From Cymodocea nodosa (lineage: Eukaryota > Streptophyta > Magnoliopsida > Alismatales > Cymodoceaceae): a stretch of 64,000 nt of DNA. Below, piece after piece: positions 36,095 to 48,700 of this stretch (within the stretch, counting starts at the first letter, position 1; the number at the start of each line of letters is the position of its first letter). The notes beneath the pieces are model-generated. The model was not told the DNA's origin. It made no database searches and was given only the letters and a program-made list of their open reading frames with translations. Both the position numbers and the translations under genes were made by a program. The stretch lies in contig CM072335.1 in NCBI GenBank assembly GCA_036874045.1, positions 27,659,501 to 27,723,500 of the forward strand, given 5' to 3'.

Positions 36095-37093
36095 GGGGGG
36101 TTTGTGCACTTGAAATCTGACGGAATTGAAAATTTTTTCCGTCAGATTCCAAGTCATGAGGTGTTTGTGCATTTTGGAATTCAAATTCCTAAGGAATTTG
36201 AATTCCAATCATGTGTAAAGGTTTGGAAAATGAATTCCCAACCTAAAAGGTCGGAATTCATTTTCCAAAAGATCGCTCGACGCTTACCCTCCCCTGTTGA
36301 AGTATATATTGTTAATATTTTTTATTTAATTAATTATTTTAATATTTGTTTATTAAAAATAAAAATATTAATTATTTTATTATTATTAATATTATTTAAT
36401 TTTATAAATATTAAAATCATAAATATTATTTAATTCAATTATTATTATTATTTTATTTATTATATTATATTATTTAATATATAATATCAAATTTTCAAAA
36501 ACCATATAATTTTCCTAACTTTCTGTGGGTAACACAAACGAAGTCTTAAAAGTCATTTATGGCTAATAAAATGTTTGGAATTATATTTTTTTATAATCAA
36601 AGTATTTCAATAATTATTTATTATTTAATTTCATTTATTCACTTCATAATAATTTTATTTTTATAAAAGTTATTTTTTATTACATTACAAGGAATATAAA
36701 ATTTATAATTAACCTTTTGTTGTTTTAAACATGTATTATAACTAAAAAGTTATCAATTTTTGTAATTTTTGATTTATTTTATATAATGATAAATGATATA
36801 TAAACATTTATTTTAATAATATATTCATTTATTAATGTCAACAATTCATTAATAAATTAATTACATTTTCACTAATTATTTTAAGTCAATACTTAATTTT
36901 ATTAAAAATCAATTTTATTCAATTCCCTCCAATTCTGTCATGTGCACAAACACCTGGAATTCAATTTCCGTCAAATTCCTGAACATGCACAAACACCTAG
37001 ATTTTGAATTCTTTCCGTCAAATTCTGTAGAATTCAAATTCCGTTAAAATTCAAATTCTGCGGAATTCAAATTCCACGTGCACAAACCCCCCC
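36095..37093. mobile_element. 999-base element with G6TTTGTGCAC inverted ends and TAA target duplication
   Basis: The left end reads GGGGGGTTTGTGCAC and the right end GTGCACAAACCCCCCC, inverted copies (the right one with one extra C). TAA flanks both sides (36092-36094 and 37094-37096), fitting the 3-base TWA duplication of PIF/Harbinger elements. Inside are further CGTCAAATTC / AATTTGACGG motifs near both ends and repeated GAATTCAAATTCC palindromes. There is no coding capacity, so it is non-autonomous. A second terminus-like sequence (TAACACAAACGAAGTC followed by TTA) ends at 36545 and may mark an insertion within it. Confidence 0.72.
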
Positions 37094-37097
37094 TAAC

Positions 37098-37352
37098 ACT
37101 CCTCGTTTGATGCTCGCTCGCTCCTCCCTTTGACGGTCACCCACTCCTTGCCCAACATTTGACCGCTCCTCGCCTACTCCTCACTCGACGCAAGGCCACT
37201 CCTCCCCTGATGCGAGGCCGCTCCTCCCCTGACGCTCACCTGCTCCTCCCTTGATGCTCACCTGCTCCTTGCCTAGCTCGCCCGACGCTAGCCCGCTCCT
37301 TGCCTAGCTCGCTTGACCCTAGCCCGCTCCTCACCTAGCTCGCCCAACACAG
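37098..37352. repeat. GC-rich minisatellite-like tract
   Basis: Loose tandem copies of text like GCTCCTCCCCTGACGCTCACC and GCTCCTTGCCTAGCTCGCC, unit about 23-37 bases, next to the right end of the 999-base element. A short related stretch (GCTCGACGCTTACCCTCCCC) lies within that element at 36276-36295. Not coding as far as I can see. Confidence 0.65.
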
Positions 37353-39364
37353 GTGTGAAATTCACTGTCCTTGATTTCCCTCAGCTGTAAACATTCATAA
37401 AGTGCTTATCTGACTTGGTATGGAGTTTTTGCATTATTCAAACTTTCTTCTTTGTTGGATTCCTTTGTTAGATTTCTGTGTTGAAGATGTCGAGGTCTTG
37501 TGTTACGACAAAAGTTTTATCTTACGGATGTGACAAGATGCGACCATGTGAATCATTTCCTTTGTTTTTAGATGTTCAATGCCATTGGGTTTGATTTCTC
37601 GAACTTTATGGTTTGGTTCGTTGAAGGCCTTTGAAGTGTTTATGTTATCTGGTGGTTTCTTGCTTTAACATTCGCTTACTTGATCAATTTCTCTTATCAA
37701 ATTCCAGAATCTCAACAAATAGTATTTAAATTTTAAACAGTTATTAAAGATTAAGTTTTTGTAATATTAATTTTTAAAAATAAAATATGTTAAAATGTAA
37801 GCAATTGTAGGGAAAATTTGTTGTAACCACCTACTACGGCTAACTACCATTGATTTATCAAGGACAATGAATTTTGCAAAGCTATAAACATTCATAAAGT
37901 CATTTTCTATGAAACGAAAATATAATGAACATGCTTTATCCGACCACTCAACTACCATTGATTTTTTGTCTTTTTATACTAATCTCCAATGATGCTATGA
38001 TGTATTTTATATTTTGTTGATATGTGTATTTTGTGTTATGATGTATTTTATATTTTGTTGATATATGCATTCTTAAGAAATGAAAAATAAGAAAGATATT
38101 AGAAGATCTTATTTTAATTGTAGTGTTCAAACAAATGAGATAATATTAAATAAGATGTGTTACACTATTAGAGAGAGAAATTATAAAACTCTTGATGTAA
38201 AGATAAAGATTGATACTTGAAACTATAGTGATAAATGTATAAGATTTATACCAAGATTGATGTACAAAGTAGTTAAAGATGAAACTATATTCATGTACAT
38301 AATGATATCTTAAATGAAGTTTAGGATGATTTTGTTATGGTTAGTTGAATTAAATTTAATGTTTAATTCATCAAATTTAAATTTAACATTTGATTACCTT
38401 ATAATTTATACTAATATATATTTTTCACTAATTACTTCAATTCATTGCTTAATTTCATTAAAAATTAATTTTGTTTAATTTAGTTTAATTTTATTACGTG
38501 CATAAATATCTAAATTTTAATTTTTATCAAATTCTTAAATGTACATAAACACTTAAATTTTAAATTCTTGTATCAAATTTCGTAGAATTTAAATTTCATA
38601 GAATTTTAATTCTAATAGGATTTGAATTTTGTAAAATTTAATAGAAAAAATTTGAAATTTGAGTGTTGCTCATCTACATGAATTAGATGAAAATTAAAAA
38701 TTAGATGTTTATGCATATAACTTGATTGAATATAATTGATTTTTAATGAAGTTAAGTAATAAATTAAAGTAATTAGTAAAAATATAATTAATCAAGAAAT
38801 TAATTAATTATATTAATCAATTAACATATCATTAAATTAAATATTTATATATCATTTATCAATCAATTAAGTATACCATTATTTTATTTAAATATTATTA
38901 TTTTTCCATTCATTTCTTTTTTTTTACTTTTCATCTTCTGATTATTTTATTATTATTTTACTTTTATCGTCAAACAACCTCGTCCAAGCGAAATAGGTAC
39001 TCGACCAACTTTGGAACAATGACTAATCGATCGATGATAGTGATTTCGGTCGACCAATTTCGTCGGTCCGTTACCAAATCTAGCCATGCGAATGCATCTC
39101 GCCACCTTTTTCAGATCCATCAAACAAGACATTACTTGAGAATTCCTAATATCAGGAAACAATTTTTTCTATTCAGGAACATGAATCCTCTTCATCGAAG
39201 CAAGTATAGTCCAACATGTCAGTCGCCATACATGAGAAAGTAATCAAATATAACGAACCATGGTGACTTCCATGTGTAATTGTTTGAAAAATAATATTAT
39301 ATGTATATAAATTGCATTCTAACAAAATGAACGTCATAATACCAATTACGACACTGAAATTTGC
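37353..39364. other. AT-rich intergenic DNA with decayed element ends
   Basis: About 38440-38640 parallels the right end of the 999-base element (GTGCATAAATATCTAAATTT, TCAAATTCTTAAATG), and about 38660-38830 is an inverted relative, so the two form a decayed head-to-head pair. A 28-base text around TATGATGTATTTTATATT recurs at 37995 and 38036. No gene is supported. Confidence 0.45.
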
Positions 39365-40882
39365 TTAAACTGCTTGCATCGTGTTCAAAGAATTAAAGAT
39401 ATGAAGGTCCAGCAATCTCCTATATTGACCCTGTTCAATTTCCTCTTCACTGATCCTATGCAACAGTAGCAATTCAATGATACAATCCTCCCAGTCTATA
39501 TGCCCTTCTCTCTCCCCTTTTCGACTTCTTCCCATTTGTTTCTTCAAGACAGCGGAGTCCTTCTTCCTCTCGTCCAAGAAAGCATGAGAGTTCGGATTCA
39601 CAACCTGTGAAATCCGAATTTTGGCAGCTTGAATTTTTTCCTTCCTCTTCTTCCGTGCTTCCAGACCAGAGAGAAATGATGGCGGTGGAGGATTATAACC
39701 AACATCCCTCTTTAGCACCTCCTCGAGAGAGAGGTTCTTACCAGGCATGCAACTCATTTGAGCATCAATCGTAAAACCACCTCTCTTCCTCTTTCTCTGG
39801 TTGTTCACTCTGAACTTCTCTGATGTCTTGATCAATTTGCAATCTTCCAATGCCTTCTCGTAAGCACTCGACAGGCCTTTGCCTGATAACTTAAGATCCT
39901 TGCATCCTGTTCCCTGTCCAACACCGGCCGTAAAATAGATGGAATCGTTTTCCTCGGCGTCTAAATACTCGTCGTGCAACACCGCCCTGAAACTTCCCTC
40001 GCCAAAGGATCCTGATTTGGACTTTATCTCCATGAAACGCAGCAAAAGTGGCGCATTATGAACTATGTTCCTCACATTAACATCCTCGCCCCAAGGTAAT
40101 AACACTCTTGCTGCCTTCACGAGTGTCTCTGCCAACTCCTTCTTCCTCAACTTGCTGGTTGCTACCCCTGCAAGTAAATCCTTGGCAATCTCCTCCACAT
40201 TGACGGCTACCCCATTCACCTCCGAAACAAATGCAATAACCGCAGCCACTAAAGGAAGTGGCTGCCTTCCGGTCGTAAGAAACCAATTCACAGCACACTG
40301 TAGCAAGAACTTCCCTTGTTTTGTCATCTCCTCCGCCCTGTCCTTCTCAATCTCAGATAGGCATGGACAAGTCTTCATCGCCCGTTCCAACATATTTCCA
40401 ACATTGAGCTCCGGCAATTGTCCGATATCAAAGTGCTGAGACACACGAGACACCATCTTTCCAACATCATAAACCTCATGCCCCACCGCAGCCGCCACCT
40501 CCGCGATAGAAAGTGGAACCCGATTCTGCCGCATCGTGACATAAGAGCACGCCGCCACAAGAACAGGGAACCACTCCCCCATCCCAAATTCCCCGTCAGT
40601 GATCTCCGAAACCATCCGCGTGACGTCAGCCACGCGGGCGGGGGACAGGCCTATCCGGTTGGTGATATCTGCGATGATTTCTTTGGCGCGGTAGATCTTG
40701 TTGTCCCTGTAGACTGAATCCGTGGATTGGATGAGGGTGCCGGTGGGGCGACCATCGGAGGTGAATTCCTGATTCTGGAAGATGTCGGTGTCGTGTTCAA
40801 CGCCACACGACGAGCAGATGCGACGGCCGATGTCCGGGTCGAATAACACGGCGCGCTCGCCACATCGGGAGCAGAAATCCAT
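39365..40882 (-). CDS. PTF2: Plant-specific TFIIB-related transcription factor (PTF2-like), intronless
   Basis: The 505-residue protein begins MDFCSRCGERAVLF with a zinc ribbon (cysteines 4, 7, 23 and 26), followed by two cyclin-like TFIIB repeats (about 65-155 and 175-270, e.g. VAACSYVTMRQNRVPLSIAEV and VIAFVSEVNGVAVNVEEIA). TFIIB-family proteins help RNA polymerase bind promoters. The long basic C-terminal half (QRKRKRGGF, LEARKKRKEK) fits plant PTF2, reported to act in pollen and meristems, better than canonical TFIIB (about 310 residues) or Brf1. A single uninterrupted frame is seen, with a clean stop near 39365. A GC-rich leader follows upstream to about 41110. The PTF2 name rests on recalled likeness, so the exact paralogue is less sure than the family. 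Confidence 0.85.
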   Translation of the reverse strand: MDFCSRCGERAVLFDPDIGRRICSSCGVEHDTDIFQNQEFTSDGRPTGTLIQSTDSVYRDNKIYRAKEIIADITNRIGLSPARVADVTRMVSEITDGEFGMGEWFPVLVAACSYVTMRQNRVPLSIAEVAAAVGHEVYDVGKMVSRVSQHFDIGQLPELNVGNMLERAMKTCPCLSEIEKDRAEEMTKQGKFLLQCAVNWFLTTGRQPLPLVAAVIAFVSEVNGVAVNVEEIAKDLLAGVATSKLRKKELAETLVKAARVLLPWGEDVNVRNIVHNAPLLLRFMEIKSKSGSFGEGSFRAVLHDEYLDAEENDSIYFTAGVGQGTGCKDLKLSGKGLSSAYEKALEDCKLIKTSEKFRVNNQRKRKRGGFTIDAQMSCMPGKNLSLEEVLKRDVGYNPPPPSFLSGLEARKKRKEKIQAAKIRISQVVNPNSHAFLDERKKDSAVLKKQMGRSRKGEREGHIDWEDCIIELLLLHRISEEEIEQGQYRRLLDLHIFNSLNTMQAV

Positions 40883-42716
40883 CCTCCGATGGCAAGAAGG
40901 GTGGAAAAACTGGCACTACCCGTCGATGTGAACTCGCCGGAGTGCGTCCGGTAGGTCGTCCCGCTCGTCGCCGACCTATGGCGGTGAATAATCCCGGAGA
41001 AGAGGTCCCAGGAGAGAGGAGATCGCGGAAAGCTGGAGGTAACGAAGGTAGGGGTGGCGCGAGATGAACGAAGGAGACGGCAACATGCAATTAGGAACAA
41101 GAAAGATGCCTAGGGCTTGGGAGCCTTCCCCCTTTTAAAAAAAAAGGAAAAATTTTCATATAAGCACCTAATTTTGTAAGTTATAATTTTCCTCAATTAA
41201 TATATACTTAAAAGTAAAATGTTACCTAGATGGTTGTAAATATATGGTAAATTTTCATTTATTTATTTTTATGTATTAATTTTTTATTTAAAGACATTAA
41301 AATAGATAATTTTTTTTCTAAATTTTCAATCATTGATTTTAAAATTTTTAAAAAAGTAGCAAATAGAACTCACATTATATTCAAATTTTAATATGTGTCT
41401 GATATACTATAAATTTACCATATACGTAATTATTATTTAAAAATGTAATAATTAAATGTATTAGGTGTTTACAGGAAAGATAACATTTTATAAGTACCTA
41501 CAAATATATTTTTCTGGAAAAATAGTTACAACGGTTTTTATGTGTCACTAGCTAGCACTTATAAATGTCTTTTTGTTAAGCACAAGCGGTGCAAGATTCT
41601 AACGCCTGATTAATTACGCAGGAAAAGTTTGCATTTTATGAAAATAATCTTTCGGTGAAAGAAGATGGAATAAACATATGTTTACAAAATGGATAGTTGA
41701 TGATATTTACAAAAGTATAGAATTGATAAAAGTAACATTGTAAAAATGGTATAGTTAATATGCGCAAGTGGAAGATGATTTTTTTCCCTGGAACATCAAT
41801 GATATAATACAAAATGAAAAAGACAATTGAACTTTAAAATTGATATATTCTATGTGACACAATATAATTAGCATTCAATTTTGTCATACTAACAATCATT
41901 ACTGTATCTTGTCTGAGCATGACATGTCATATCGGATGAGTTGACTTTAAATTGATTCCAACGATATCTAATATAAAATAATATAATATAGTTGATATAA
42001 TATGTACCCAGAACATAAAAAATGATAAAAATAACTCGACAGTTTTTATATAAGCAAAACCTTGTACTAAACACTACTAGACGATTAACAGATTGTCTAA
42101 ATGATTCATAAAGAGAATGGCAACCTATGATGAAATAATACCTTAGCATGTCATCAAATTATGAGAGGTTGATTAAAAATTATTATAAAGTAACATGAGA
42201 AAATTTGTAAAAGTGGAATTCACGTAACGTAGAATGAGTTGCAAAAGTAACGTATGTAATAGTAATTTAAAAAATAATATAAATAAATTAGTAAAAAAAA
42301 ACATAACATAACATAATATATTTAGGTGTGGGCAAAGATGGCAAGTCTTTCGAGCCGTCGGTTATTTTTTTTATAATAAAAATACTTGGGTGCTTTTTTT
42401 AATTTATTTTTTATTTTTGGAAATCGGACGACTCTCGCGCAATCCACCCCCCGATTTCCGCAACAAGTTTACTGGAATGGAAACGAATACATCACACGTG
42501 GCACAGCTCTGATCACGTGCGAGACCCGTGCACTTGTCCGTACATACACATACCGTCGCTGTCAACCAACCCACCGTCATAACCCCAACGAATCGTCCAT
42601 CGACCAGTCGACCGTGAAAAAAGAAAAGGAAAAACTGGGGCCACAATTTTCCTCGTTCTCGGTTGCTTGCGATTTCGCCTAACTTGTTTTTCGAAATTGT
42701 GAATGAGAAACTATAA
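40883..42716. other. Shared upstream region of the PTF2-like and Spinster-like genes
   Basis: The genes are head to head with 1.83 kb between start codons. 40883-41110 is the GC-rich leader of the minus-strand gene; 41130-42400 is AT-rich without recognised elements; 42410-42716 is GC-richer and holds the plus-strand promoter and leader, including CACGTG-type text (TCACACGTGGC near 42491) that is a possible bZIP/bHLH site. Confidence 0.5.
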
Positions 42717-42720
42717 ATGA
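42703..42720 (+). promoter_or_regulatory. Five-codon upstream open frame overlapping the Spinster start
   Basis: ATG AGA AAC TAT AAA TGA. Its stop overlaps the main start codon at 42717 in the arrangement ATGATG, so a ribosome ending the short frame stands on the main start. This assumes the transcript starts upstream of 42703. Might lower translation or favour re-initiation. Confidence 0.4.
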
Positions 42721-45700
42721 TGGAGCAAGATCGAGCTGAAGACCACAAGTCTCGGCAGATTCCGTCGTCCCCTTCCGCGTCCCCGACTGCCGTTTCCTCG
42801 CTCGAGGCGGCGATGCCGATTCCCGCCCTTCGGACGGAGGAGGAAGCCTCCGCCGCTAACCCTAATCCATCGTGGTTCTCCCCAAGGAAGTGAGTTTCAT
42901 TTTCCGAGTCTCCGGTTTGCCTATTGCGATCTGGTGGTGGTGGCGGGATCGCTTCTTTTTTTAGGATTCTCGAAGTGAATTGTTTGTTATGCTTGAATTC
43001 GCGGGACATGCAGTTGTTGGAGTTTTTGGTGTTCATTCAAGCGGGTTGGGTTTCGGTGGCATTTTGCGCGTAAGCTTGTCCTTTCTAAAATATTATTCGC
43101 TCTTAGTGAAGAAGTGTTACAGGAAAGATAAAATAGGCAAGCATTAGAATTGGACGATGAGATTAAGATACGAGCTTGTTAGCCGTTGGATGGGAAATAT
43201 CCACTATATGCCATCGAAAGTGCAGTCGAAGAAAATTTAGTGGACCATCCGACTACATGATCAAATGAGGAGGAGCCACGGGTGATCGTGATATGATATC
43301 AACTGAAATGAAGACATGATTTGTGAATGATACCTCACTGTAGTTTGAGTTCCTAATAGTGTGCTAAGATGTAATTTTGTTGGAGATTGGAGACAGGTTT
43401 TAGTTCTATTGAGCCACGTATGATATTGAGAATCTTATCTTGAAATTAACTTGAACCAAATAAATATTTGAAATCATGGTGTCGTTAAGATTTAATGAAC
43501 TAAGCATAAGCAGATGTCAGCTCAGTCATGCATGGTTCTACCTAGAGAAAGCAATTTTTCAAGAACCATAGGCGGCAACAATTTGTGGTAGATTCCTGCT
43601 ATGAGATTGCCTAGAAGGTTATGCAACGAAAATCTCCGGTGGCTCTTGCCTTTGCATTCTCTCGTGGTCTTCTGTCCACTTGCATGGAAACCATTGATTT
43701 TGAGGGTTAAAAGGGTGTGCTGGATTATCAGATTTCCTGCTGATTAGGAGAATGACTTGTTTAGATGGCCAATACTTTAATTGAAGTGGTGATGGCATGT
43801 TGCCATCTTTAATTGGGACTTAGCAGGCCTGTGATGGTGATGATAAAGTCAAGTCGGCAACACAAAGAGCTATATAATGCCACTAAAAATCTTTCATTTA
43901 AATTAATTATGTGAAATACTGATTTATCTCTCTTGCGGGCAAGCATGAAGTGCTTGTCAGTCATTACATCATTTTCATTCTAACGCTTTTTTGTGGCTCA
44001 CTACTACCAGTCATCCTTGTGCTTGATAAGTTGACTTTTCATTTTTGAGTAGCTGGGGAGGGAATACATATAACTAGTCCAATGACAGTACATAACATGT
44101 CATGCCAACAGCAGATGGTTACCTCCCTAAAAATTATAAAACTTGCAAGTTTATCAAGGTGTTGCTCATACAAATCCCATGAATACACTCATTGAAGGAA
44201 TGTATGCGAAGATGGAAAAATGTTTTAGCCTTGTTCTTTTTATAATAAATTAAATTTGAAAATTTTCCTCTATATTCTTACAATTGTGATACGTTCACAA
44301 TCAATTATGTCTTGACAGTTATGACATTGACTTTTAAAATTTGCATGTATTTACCATCTTTGTTGCCTACTGTCAAAATAATTTTATGTAACATACATAT
44401 AGGTGCTTTTGGTGTGTTTTATAAGAGGTGGCATTTTGACAATGTATGATCTTATAGATGAGAATATCACCTTTTGTTTCTTCCATTAAAATCACTTATG
44501 ATTGTTTATTACACTTATAATTTACATTCCTACAGCAAAAGATCATCATATGATTTTCTGTATACTGTGTTTTCTCTTTTTTACAGATTACTTTTTATCT
44601 TCTGCATTATCAACTTGTTAAATTATGTTGATCGAGGTGCAATTGCAAGCAATGGTGTGAATGGTAGTCTTGGGACATGCAAGGATGGTGGAGAATGTAC
44701 TTCAGGCAGTGGAATACAGTAAGGGCTTTCCTTGTAATTCTCATTTTTAAATTGATTTAGATGAGTAGGGAGTGGCTGGATTTTGGGGGGGGGGATTTGA
44801 TGGAACCATGGAATGCTTGTGTCTGATATTCTTTTTTATATTGTTACCTATCCTCAACATGTTGACATCATTGTTGTCAACCAATTTTCTTTGTTTTTTG
44901 TATGTTGTCTGGTCATTACCATAAAATGAAGTGATTTCTTATGGATAACTTTTTCCTTTTGCTCTCTACCCTGTCATTTATATTTGTTTATATTATCACT
45001 CTTTTCAGAGGAGACTTCAACCTGAACTACTTCCAAGATGGTGTTTTGTCTTCTGCATTCATGGTTGGGCTGCTGGTGGCTTCCCCAGTCTTTGCATCAC
45101 TAGCAAAAAGGTATGTACCATGTCAAAATGGTTGTTTCTTGAAGTTTGTATGTTCATGCCACACTGCCTTGTGGAGAGAGCATGATGTAGAACAGTAGAA
45201 GTGAATGTACTGTATTTTTGGCTATATTCCGATGTCAGAACATCTGACAGAAAGTTTTGTGTTTGGTCTGATTTTACAATCAAATCATATGATGCAATTT
45301 GTGGGATTGATTCAGTAATGTGAATCTTTGTTGAATATTTTTATTGTATAACTAATTTTTATTGATTCAGTATCTGCAAATTAATTTGGTGTATCACTTA
45401 CAATATTTTCCTAGTCTCAATAGTCCTTCCATAACATTTTTTTAACATTTGTGCAATAATGGGGTGTGTGTGTGTATCAATGCATTACTTTTCTTTGATG
45501 CGACACATTATTTAATGAAGATTTCTAATATTATCACCAACTTCCTTAGTTTCTTATATATTTTTCTCTATGCTTTTAAGTATGATGGCTTTAGTTAGTT
45601 CTACTCGTTGCCAATTGCAGCCATAATCCATTTAGGCTCATTGGAGTCGGACTTTCAGTTTGGACTTTTGCTACAGCCGGCTGTGGTTGTTCGTTTGATT

Positions 45701-48700
45701 TCTGGTCAATAACAATCTGTAGAATGTAAGTGTTCCTACCATACAATCTTATTAAAGTGGAATTGATCACATGGAAGGATCATTTACAAACATCTAGGTT
45801 CTCTTGTTAGGCTTGTTGGTGTTGGTGAAGCATCATTTATAAGTCTTGCTGCTCCGTTCATTGACGACAACGCCCCCCCTTCACAGGTTTTCTTTGAGAA
45901 ATTCAATTAGAAGTTTACTGCATTAATTTTGGATTCTTTGTTCCTTTACTAGTTCCATAGCATGCAATGAAATTCACATTGTGCTCCCGTCAGGCAAAGT
46001 ATCTGTGTGTTTTTCACCAGTAAGCATTTTTATCTGTGATCAGCACAACCATAGCTTTTATCTTTGAAGGAATATTCGTGTGATCCATAAGTATACCATT
46101 ACAATGAGGTTCCAAAGGTACCCATGACCCAAGACGCCACCCAAACCCAAATAATAATAAGAATAATATCAAAACACAAATAAGTTTAGCAGTTATTTAA
46201 TTAGGAAAGCTTGGGTTTTATTCTCACTGAAGTAGTTGCATTGTTTGGTCCATGGATTGCTTAAAATACATTACATAAATAGTGTAAACACAATCATTGT
46301 TATTAATTATAATATTGATAATATGATATATGACTAATATTTCTATGGAATGAAAACTGCAATTTGCTGTAATAGCTTAATTTATCCCTATTATACAAGT
46401 GATATGCACATGAAAGTCCCGCTTCTTGTGACTTTCATGATTCTATCTTAATATCCAGTACCTATGTTGTTGCTTAATATTTACCATGTGATATCATTAA
46501 GCTTACTAGTGAACCAATAACTTTGATAGGTCTGTAGCAACTTAGACCATGGCATCCACATGTTTATGTGTAAATATGAACAGATGACCGCTCCAAAGTC
46601 TACACGTTTGAAATCAACTGTATATACGAGAATATAACTATACGTCCTTTACCTAGGGTCCTAAATCTCTGTGGCAAATTTACTCGTAAGGCTTTTTAAG
46701 AGACAGCTTTGTGAAGATGCTGGAAAACCAAAACAACAAAGCATCTAGAATTTTTTATGCTGAGAAAAACAGTCTTAGAAAGGGGAAAGTGGCATTTAGA
46801 CTGAGATTTAGTCATCAATTCTAACTTTTTTTTTTGTAAAAAAGAGAAAATGGGTTGAAAATGGTTATTTTTTATTTTCTTCCATTAAAATAGACAAATT
46901 TTCTAGTCTAAAATAGGAACTAAATGAAGAAGGGAATCATTAATGGGACACTTGTCTAACTGATGCTAAAAAATGATTTTAGAACATTTCTTGTTGAATT
47001 TGTTCCATAAGGTACATAAGGAAAAAAGTAATCTGAGTTCAAATTCCAGCATCCAACCGTTTGAAAAACATTGCTCGGTAATATTTTGACTTGTTATTGA
47101 TATCATTTCATTATTTGAATACCTATTTGGAGGAGAATACCTTGGTGTATGTTAGTTGCTACTGTCATAGTTTTAATTGATAAAAGTAAATTTGGAATTA
47201 GTTTTAAATTAGAATTATGGAGAGATACTTTAGAGTCTAAAGAATTTAGATTGATTAAATAAAAAATTGAATATATGGAGTGTAAATTTAATGAAAATAA
47301 AAATAATGATGAAAGGATATACTTAGGTAACCACAAGATTCATACAAGTAAGAATCTTAAATGCTTGGATCTGTAATAAGTAGCAATGGTGAAATCATAA
47401 AATATGCTATCTGTAAGATTGAAGTAGGATGAATGAAGTGGAGAAATACTTCTAGATTGTTAAGGGAAATATTCTTAAAATTAAAAGAAAAATTCTATAA
47501 AACTGATACTCACCTAATTATATTTTATGGCTTAAAATGCTGGACTGTAAAACATGACCATATACAAAAATTTAATGTTGCTAAGATGTGTATGCTTAAA
47601 TGGATGAGTAGTAATACAATAAGGGATAAGCTAAAAATAATTTTATTAGGAATAAAGTAGGAGTCACGTCAATTAAAGATAAGAGAAAATTAATTTTAAT
47701 GGTTTGGTTATATCTTTAAGAGATCAAAGAATGCATTACTTAAGAGAGAAGAATTAATTAATGCAGAAGAAATTAAAATAAGTAGAGGAAGACCTAAAAC
47801 TACTTGGTTAGAAATTGTGCAAAAAGATTTAAATTTATGTAATTTAATCGAAGATTTGACCTTAGAAATATATAGAAGTTAACTCCACATAGTGGGATTA
47901 TGATTTAGATTGTTGTATTTGAATACCTATTTTGTACTTAAATTGTTTTATTTTTTAAATAATTGGTTATATATTTCAATTAATGACTTGTGATTGAGTG
48001 ACAATTACACATATTCAAGATACATTCTATTATACTTTGTTACATGTAATGAATTAAAATTATTTTAACCATCTACTTTGATAATTTTGATGATTGCATC
48101 CATTTAAAAAAAATCCCATTTAAACACTTTTTAGCTTCAATCTTCTATAGTTCTTTCTGTGTAGTGTCCATTTTCTGTTCGTAAGACATAGAACTAATGT
48201 AGGAATTGCTTCAGAAAGACTTGGAACTGCCATATTAGGAGAAACTTCTCATAAGAAACAACTTTTTCCAAGAATTTGTAATAGGGAACTTCCCTCACGA
48301 CAATCTCATGTGCTAAGACCAAATTAATCATTTAATTTCTGTTATAACTTATAAGTTCATATATTTCTTATTGGTATTGCTTTGACTTGTTCTTTATCAC
48401 CTTCTAGAAATCAGGATGGCTTGCTTGCTTTTATATGTGCATACCAGCTGGGGTAGCTCTTGGTTATGTATATGGAGGAGTGGTAAGTATACCCAACTAT
48501 ATTATGAATCCTTTCAAAACTTTTGGGTTTGCCCCTTTTATGCCCAAAATCATTGCTATTGTTTTGTGTGACTTTTCTAGCATTGCTGGCTTGTTATAAG
48601 ATGCAAATGGCTAATTTCCCTTGGTTTAATGTGGTCTCTATCACAGTAGTGGTTTCCCTAATTACTTGTCTCCAATTGTCAATTGTTGTTAGGCCAAGAG

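Noticed and set aside
38953-39243. Overlapping open frames on both strands (about 70 codons) near the PTF2 3' end.
   Set aside because: No domain or splice support; probably 3' flank or an old unrecognised repeat.
40651-41100. Long minus-strand frames overlapping the start of the PTF2-like gene and its leader.
   Set aside because: They are other frames of GC-rich DNA; the 505-residue frame with zinc ribbon and cyclin repeats explains the region.
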